From the NCBI RefSeq assembly GCF_030463565.1, contig NC_134675.1, positions 18,621,862 through 18,685,861 on the forward strand: 64,000 nt of DNA, in the 5' to 3' direction. How positions within the stretch are numbered: position 1 is the first letter of the stretch; each line of letters opens with the position of its first letter. Origin of the DNA: Pelecanus crispus. Its lineage: Eukaryota > Chordata > Aves > Pelecaniformes > Pelecanidae. Position numbers and translations under genes: made by a program. Under the pieces are notes generated by a model, which was not told the DNA's origin, searched no databases, and worked only from the letters and a program-made list of their open reading frames with translations. Positions 57,633-64,000 of this stretch are shown here, piece by piece.

Positions 57633-58753
57633 CTGGAAAGAAATTAAAAGAGTGATGTTATTAAAAAAAAAAAAACCACAACCATGAACAAAACAAACAA
57701 ACAAAAAAGCCCCACAATGTGGAGTCAACAAACAACCCCAGAGTAGCAAAAGGCACCCTCGCTTCTCCAACAGACAAAGTTTTGGCTTCATCAGCTCTGA
57801 AATCAGAGGACAACCAGCACAACAGCATGACCTTCCAATGCAAATTGATTTCTACCAGCACCATTCATTCAGAGATGGGACCACAATTCCTTTGAGAATT
57901 TCAGTTTACAGTTTTATGGACAAATTCTCTGGGAAAGAATCCACTATCTCAGACCAGTCCAAGAGGTGCTTCTATGTACTGGCCAGACATCTAGACAATG
58001 CAGACAAGATGCACATCAAAGCAACTAACTTTCACCAGGGGCTCAATTGTGGTAGAGATATTGTGGTAGGATGTGGCAGTGTAAAATAACAAAGAGATTT
58101 TATCCCATTGCAGTAGTCTGCAATTGGTCAGATATATGATACTTTTGCAGATTAGACATTTCCAACATGATATCTTCAACCGAGATCCTCATCCTAGGGC
58201 TCCTTTTAGTCAATGGAGAGAAAAAGACACTTTTAGGGTGCAATGCAAAGTGCCCATTTCTCTTCCCTGGAGAAGCATAAGATAGCTAGCTCCAGCATAG
58301 ACATCTTCATGAAATACATCTAAAATTATGCAAAATTACTTCTGCCCCAAATGTCTTTCCTAAAACAGGGAACAGACATTACAAATATTCCTTAATGACC
58401 CTTGCCACATTGAAACTAGTGAGACATTTTAGTTTTACCAAATGCGTTCTGCTCAGAGTAAAAAAAAATCTCAAATGATGACATAATTACAACAGAGGTC
58501 TCCAACAATGATACCTATATACAGCATGGAAATAAGAAAAAATTATAAGATATTACAGCTTATCCTCTAGATGTTTCTCAGAGCAACCATATTTACCTAG
58601 CTCAGAGGGTATAGTTTTTACCTGCCAATTGCAGCTATTCTGAACCTTGTCCAATGTTTTAAAATGTAGTGTCATATGATCATCTCATGTATTTCAAGTC
58701 TAATTGCATACCCATGGGAAAATATAATTTTAACCTGTGGTTTAATACCAAAT
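57633..58753 (-). other. APBA1 upstream intron, right copy, and adjoining unique flank
   Basis: The part 57633-58492 mirrors 9288-10147. The sequence 58493-58753 is outside the palindrome and looks like ordinary AT-rich single-copy DNA. It is therefore the better candidate for the original flank of APBA1. No gene is seen. Confidence 0.6.
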
Positions 58754-60208
58754 ATAGAATCACAGAATCATAGAATTGTTTAGGTTGGAAAAGACCTTTA
58801 AGATCATCAAGTCCAACTATAAACCTAACCAATTCCAAGTGCCAAGTCCACCACTAAACCATGTCCCTAAGTGCCACATCTACACATCTTTTAAATACCT
58901 CCAGGGATGGTGACTCAGCCACTTCCCTGGGCAGCCTGTTCCAATGCTTGATAACCCTTTCCGTAAAGGAATTTTTCCTAATATCCAGTCTAAACCTCCC
59001 CTGGTGCAACTTGAGGCCGTTTCCTCTTGTCCTATCACTTGTTACATGGGAAAAGAGACCAACACCCACCTCGCTACAACCTCCTTTCAGGTAGTTGTAG
59101 AGCGCGATAAGGTCTCCCCTCAGCCTCCTCTTCTCAAGACTAAACAACCCCAGTTCCCTCAGCCACTCCTCATAAGACTTGGGCTCCAGAACCTTCACCA
59201 GCTTCGTTGCCCTTCTCTGGACACGCTCCAGCACCTCAATACCTTTCTTGTATTGAGGGGCCCAAAACTGGACACAGCATTCCAGGTGCGGCCTCACCAG
59301 CGCCGAGTACAGGGGCACAATCACCTCCCTGCTCCTGCTGGCCACACTATTCCTGATACAAGCCAGGATGCTGTTGGCCTTCTTGGCCACCTGGGCACAC
59401 TGCTGGCTCATGTTCAGCCGGCTGTCAACCAACACCCCCAGGTCCTTTTCGGCCAGGCAGCTTTCCAGCCACTCTTCCCCAAGCCTGTAGCGTTGCATGG
59501 GGTTGTTGTGACTCAAGTGCAGGACCCGGCACTTGGCCTTGTTGAACCTCATACAGTTGGCCTCGGCCCATCAGTCCAGCCTGTCCAGGTCCCTCTGTAG
59601 AGCCTTTCTACCCTCAAGCAGATCAACACTCCTGCCCAACTTGGTGTCATCTGCAAACTTACCAAGGGTGGACTTGATCCCCTCATCCAGATCATTGCTA
59701 AAGATATTAAACAGATATGGCCCCAATACTGAGCCCTGGGGAACACCGCTTGTGACCGGTCGCCAACTGGATTTAACTCCATTCACCACAACTCTTTGGG
59801 CCCGGCCACCCAGCCAGTGTTTTACCCAGCGAAGAGTACACCCGTCAAAGCCATGAGCAGCCAGCTTCTCCAGGAGAATGCTGTGGGAAACGGTGTCAAA
59901 GGCTTTACTGAAGTCCAGGTAGACAACGTCCACAGCCTTTCCCTCATCCACTAAGCGGGTCACCTTGTCATAGAAGGAGATCAGGTTAGTCAAGCAGGCC
60001 GTGCCTTTCATAGACCCATGCTGACTGGGCCTGATCACCTGGTTGTCCTGTACATGCCACGTGATGGCACTCAAGATGAGCTGCTCCATAACCTTCCCTG
60101 GCACCGAGGTCAGACTGACAGGCCTGTAGTTCCCCGGATCCTCCTTCCGTCCCTTCTTGTAGATGGGCATCACATTTGCTACCCTCCAGTCAACTGGGAC
60201 CTCCATTA
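58754..60208 (-). mobile_element. CR1 LINE 3' half, right flank
   Basis: It has a complete 3' end (58754, TAGAATCACAGAATCATAGA) and extends through RT to about 60208, where CR1 similarity stops. It belongs to a better preserved subfamily than the CR1s in the arms. Confidence 0.9.
58854..60205 (-). pseudogene. CR1 reverse transcriptase, nearly intact but for one stop
   Basis: Two open pieces (59571-60242 and 58854-59552) are in the same frame and are separated by a TGA (59571-59573) just before the WAEANCMRF sequence. The first has GKVMEQLI, the [13 protein letters not shown] motif (first catalytic Asp), VPQGSVLGP and FADDTKLG (second and third Asp). The second has [12 protein letters not shown], the thumb and the tail ending at the natural stop. 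The 5' half of ORF2 is lacking. It is the best-preserved LINE RT in the window. Confidence 0.85.
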
Positions 60209-61174
60209 CATTAGTTTTATGAAATATTAGAAAATCATTCACTAAGAAGCTGAAGTAAATCTGCAGTCTGATGCTGTTCCCATTGAATTTGAGAGCAGAG
60301 TTCTGAATGAAGTGCTTAATAGGGTATTTTGAGTCACCTTTGACATAGTGTCTGCACTGTGGAGTTCTAGCTCAAGATTTTTTCCCTTTCTATCTTTGGC
60401 ATGTTCTTTTCTTTTTTTGTGTGTGAGATCCATCATTGTGTATAGTTTCTAGTTTTGTCTAGAAAAGAATCTGATTTTGGGGAACAGTTGCAATTGCTTA
60501 TCTGGGGAGTTTAAAAAAATAAAAATAAATCCTACCAGTGTGTGCAGAAGCTGTTTTTCAGGATATGCACATTATTTCTTAATGTCAGTGTCAATTAATT
60601 TAATGGAGAGCCTTCAGTATGAGCCAGTTCCAATTGCTTTTGCAATAGCCTGGTGATAGCAAACTATAGCATATTTCTCCATCTGAAAAAGATGATTAGA
60701 AATGTGAAAATGCTTGGGTTTATTTGTAAATAAGAAACAGAATCTAATGTTTCAGCGGCTGCTTTCACACTGGTTAAAGTAAATCTGGCAGACAAGTTGT
60801 GAGCAGGAACATAAAATGTTGAGTGCGTCCATGATTCAGGCTTTCTGTTTGCAGTTCCTAATACTAATTAGTCATAAATCTTTATCTATAAAGCGTTGCC
60901 CTGTAGTCCTGTAATACTGTATTTCCATTGATAGTTTTGTGTTGAGTTTGCAAGGCCTCAGGACTGAAGTTTGTCAGGCCTGCTCTGTCTGAACTTTTCT
61001 TGAGCTGCCCATAGCTTTGTTTTAACTTGGTTTAGCTGTAACAGCAATTTTTATAATTGATCAGGTGTCTATGGATAATATGATTTTCTTTTGTTTATCT
61101 TTCTATGGTGCCACCATGGTTTTATGATTCTGACGTTATGATTCTAATGTAGTGTAGAGAAATACAGGCCTGGT
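60209..61174. other. unclassified AT-rich sequence between two CR1 pieces
   Basis: I see no gene. It separates two CR1 fragments that partly overlap in homology (about 60095-60208 and 61190-61305), so they are independent insertions and not one split element. Confidence 0.5.
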
Positions 61175-62155
61175 ATGATAGCAGGGACCTTCCCTGGCAC
61201 CAAGATCAGGCTGACAGGCCTGTAGTTCCCCGGATCCTCCTTCCGGCCCTTCCTGTAGATGGGCATCACATTTGCTAACCTCTAGTCAACTGGAACCTCC
61301 CTGGTTAGCCAGGACTGCTGATAAATGATGTAAAGTGGCTTGGTGAGCGCTTCCGCCAGCTCCCTCAGTACCCTTGGGTGGATCCCATCCAGCCCCATAG
61401 ACTTGAGTGTGTGTCTAAGTGGTGTAGCAGGTCGCTAACCATTTCCCCTTGGATTATGGGGGCTTCATTCTGCTCCCCGTCCCTGTCTTCCAGCTCAGGG
61501 GGATGGGTACCCCGAGAACAACTGGTCTTACTATTAAAGACTGAGGCAAAGAAGGCATTAAGTACCTCAGCCTTTTCCTCAGCCTTTGTCACTATGTTTC
61601 CCCCCGCATCCAATAAAGGATGGAGATTCTCCTTAGCCCTCCTTTTGGTATGAATGTATTTATAGAAACATTTTTTATTGTCTTTTACAGCAGTGGCCAG
61701 ATGAAGTTCTAGTTGGGCTTTGGCCCTTCTAATTTTCTCCCTGCATAACCTCACGACATCCTTGTAGTCCTCCTGAGTTGCCTGCCCCCTTCTTCCAAAG
61801 GTCATAAACTCTCCTTTTTATTCCTGAGTTCCAGCCAAAGCTCTCTGTTCAGCCAGGCTGGTCTTCTTCCCTGCCGGCTCGTCTTTCGGCACGTGGGGAG
61901 GGCCTGCTCCTGTGCCTTTAAGATTTCCTTCTTGAAGAATGTCCACCCTTCCTGGACTCCTTTGCCCTTCAGGACTGCCTCCCAAGGGACTCTGTCAAAC
62001 AGTCTCCTAAACAGGCCAAAGTCTGCCCTCCGGAAGTCCAAGGTAGCCGTGCTGCTGACCCCCCTCCTTACTTCTCCGAGAATCGAAAACTCTATCATTC
62101 CATGATCGCTGTGCCCAAGATGGCCTCCAACCATCACATCACCCACAAGTCCTAG
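61175..62155 (-). mobile_element. CR1 LINE internal fragment, right flank
   Basis: It covers the ORF2 endonuclease end (GHSDHGMIEF), the linker (KCFYKYIHTKRRAKEN, NAFFASVF) and RT entry in two open pieces (61802-62146 and 61365-61805). Both ends are missing. The RT entry motif PDGIHPR has been altered, so the copy is inactive. Confidence 0.85.
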
Positions 62156-63009
62156 GGGTGGGAAATGACTGTCAGAAGACTTATATATATATAAAATGAT
62201 GCTATAAAAATATGTCAGATACCAATACAGTTAAAAAATAATTCAACACATAAAATAGAACTTGAACCAAATTTAGTGAACTCAGGCAGAGAGTCTTAAA
62301 TTACACTGCTGCACTAAACAAGCTCTGTGCAAAGCCAGAGAAACAGTTGTTGGGGTTTTATTTGGTTTTTCTTGTTGGTTTTTTTCATGTTTTTTTTTTT
62401 TACTCCTGCAGAGAAAAAGCAGTAGTGTTTTCAGCTGCTGTCCATCAGAGTTCCTGACAGGCAGGGAAGGGCAGCTAGGAGTTATTTGTCCTAGAGCTCT
62501 ATAGGAATCCCCAGTTTTTGTAGCTTCAATTTCAGCAAGTGTTTCACCTTGTCTGTGCCATACCCATTGTTTTAGTCTTTAAAACTAAATCCTTAAAAGA
62601 AAGGAAAAAGAAATCTTGGCCCAGGCTCCAGACACACTTTTTTCACTTCCAGAAACAACACATACATAACTTGCACAAATCTAACATGCTATGCTTAGCC
62701 TCTAATACATGACTTTCCCACCTTCCTCAAAAACAAAAAGACAAAACCAAAACAAACCTAGGACTTAAGTCATAACACATAGATAGAAAATACTAATTAA
62801 GAAATCACATAAAACCATGATTGAACAGGTAAAGATACCATACACAAAACTGACCAAGCTTTCTAGGACTTCATATAAACAAAAGGATACAGAAGTAGCT
62901 CATGGATTTAGACTTGTGTCAAAAGACACAAGTAAGTTAATAGTTTATTTTTTTTTTTTAATATATAAGTTCATAACATTTCAAAATAACAGCAAGTAAT
63001 GAGTAGAAC
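62156..63009. other. unclassified AT-rich sequence
   Basis: T-rich and A-rich tracts occur (for example about 62389-62401 and 62948-62962) with no supported gene. Confidence 0.5.
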
Positions 63010-63507
63010 AGAATAGAATTGAATATTTTGGTTGGAAGGGACCTGCAACGATCATCTAGTCCAACTACCTGACCACATCAGGGCTGACCAAAACTTAAAG
63101 CATGTTAGTAAGGGCATTGTCCAAATGCCTCTTAAACACTGGCAGGCACAAGGCATCGACCGCCTCTCTAGGAAGCCTGTTCCAGTGTTTGACCACCCTC
63201 TCAGTAAAGAAATGTTTCCTAATGTCAAGCCTGAACCTCCCCTGGCGCAGCTTTGAACCATTCCCACGCGTCCTGTCACTGGATGCCAGGGAGAAGAGAT
63301 CAGCACCTCCCTCTCCACTTCTCCTCCTCAGGAAGCTGCAGGGAGCAATGAGGTCACCCTTAAGCTTCCTTTTCTCCAAACTAGCCAAACCCAGTGTCCT
63401 CAGCCACTCCTCACAGGACATTCCTTCCAGCCCTTTCACCAGCTTTGTTGCCCTCCTCTGGACGCATTCGAGTACCTTCACATCCTTCTTAAATTGTGGG
63501 GCCCACA
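63010..63507 (-). mobile_element. CR1 LINE 3' fragment, right flank
   Basis: This holds the ORF2 tail (63095-63508, about 137 open codons, with [18 protein letters not shown]) and the 3' end. It is the same subfamily as the CR1s at 11920 and 19416. It stops at 63507, at a junction with different sequence. Confidence 0.88.
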
Positions 63508-64000
63508 ACGCTGGGTCTCCCCAGTCGCCGGGAAGGAATATATGGGTTGAAGCCAGCTCAAACCCGTTGCTCTCTGCAAATTTAATTTTGTTGTTTGCTC
63601 AGTTTTTATACTCGATGTTGGGCTGAGACACATATACATCCCCATCCCCACCCGCCCGCTGGTCTGGCTGGCTCAGGAAGATAATACTCTATATTGATTA
63701 ACTCAGGGAAGGCCATTTACACAACCAGTCGACCCACTCAAATGATATAGCTATTTATCTAAAATAAAAACCACACCCCCACACCCACCCCACCCCCCGT
63801 TTCCCTCTGTGTTAAGCTAAGTTCAGCTTCCTTTATACTTTCTACATTCTTTTCTGAGCATCATGAGCGCATCACCCTTGCCCATCTCCTCTGAGCCTTC
63901 TTCCGTTGTAAGGGTTCATTGATCATTCACACATAGGTTTAAGCCAGACAGAAAAACTGAATAAAACCTGAAAATTTTCAGGAAGGCAAACTGAAATGTG
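63508..64000. other. unclassified sequence, possible retroelement LTR
   Basis: The junction with the CR1 at 63507 is abrupt. The sequence then has a C-rich (CACCCC) tract at about 63770-63800. The composition suggests an LTR or other repeat cut by the window edge, but I recognise no family. Confidence 0.3.

Larger units (their letters stand above)
34853..58492 (-). repeat. right arm of the 23.6-kb palindrome
   Basis: This is the reverse complement of 9288-32898. At the outer end the shared sequence begins TTGTAATTATGTC (reading inward); beyond it the flank is ordinary unique sequence, not CR1. The inner boundary is set only by the gap on the left side. This arm retains the intact APBA1 reading frame. 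Confidence 0.95.

Noticed and set aside
61365-62155. Joining this CR1 to the one at 58754-60208 as a single split element
   Set aside because: About 110 bases of RT-region homology occur in both pieces, so they are separate insertions.
1-64000. CRISPR arrays, operons, riboswitches and bacterial-type terminators
   Set aside because: None is present; spliced exons and CR1 repeats show a vertebrate nuclear sequence.

Overview
This is vertebrate nuclear DNA from a bird. Most of the interspersed repeats are avian: CR1 LINE fragments with an (ATTCTATG)n 3' end, a solo ERVL-type LTR with a 5-bp target duplication, and a tRNA-Ile/CR1 composite SINE of the kind described in songbirds. The only host gene recognised is APBA1 (X11-alpha/Mint1). 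From general knowledge APBA1 is Z-linked in birds, so a Z- or W-linked block is likely. The W, or another repeat-rich male- or female-specific region, is my inference; nothing in the window proves it.

The dominant structure is an inverted repeat of about 23.6 kb per arm. The left arm is 9288-32898 and the right arm 34853-58492; paired coordinates sum to about 67,751-67,781. The arms are almost identical: I found only scattered substitutions and a few length changes in simple repeats. The outer flanks are unrelated to each other. A 200-base N gap (32899-33098) cuts the left arm at its inner end, so the assembled 1.75-kb centre is only partly resolved.

Each arm carries the 5' part of APBA1: a large first coding exon, a 99-nt exon, a 40-nt exon and the first PTB exon. 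The left copy is on + and the right copy on -, so they converge on the centre. The remaining PTB exons and both PDZ domains are absent, because the palindrome centre replaces them. The right copy is open through all four exons. The left copy has a TGA at codon 38 and two amino-acid changes at positions where the right copy looks ancestral.

The centre and the inner ends of the arms consist of a decayed Ty3/gypsy chromovirus: reverse transcriptase with YLDD, RNase H, integrase C-terminus, chromodomain, and a 196-bp LTR with TGTCAGG/CCTGACA ends. An additional LTR-like segment is nested in it. Autonomous Ty3/gypsy elements are unusual in birds.

The left flank (1-9287) holds unclassified sequence, two related LTR-like blocks, a third copy of an 0.84-kb repeat that is also present in both arms, small CR1 pieces, and a long CR1 (5820-9287) that is cut at the palindrome boundary. 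The right flank (58493-64000) holds three separate minus-strand CR1 fragments and an unclassified end.
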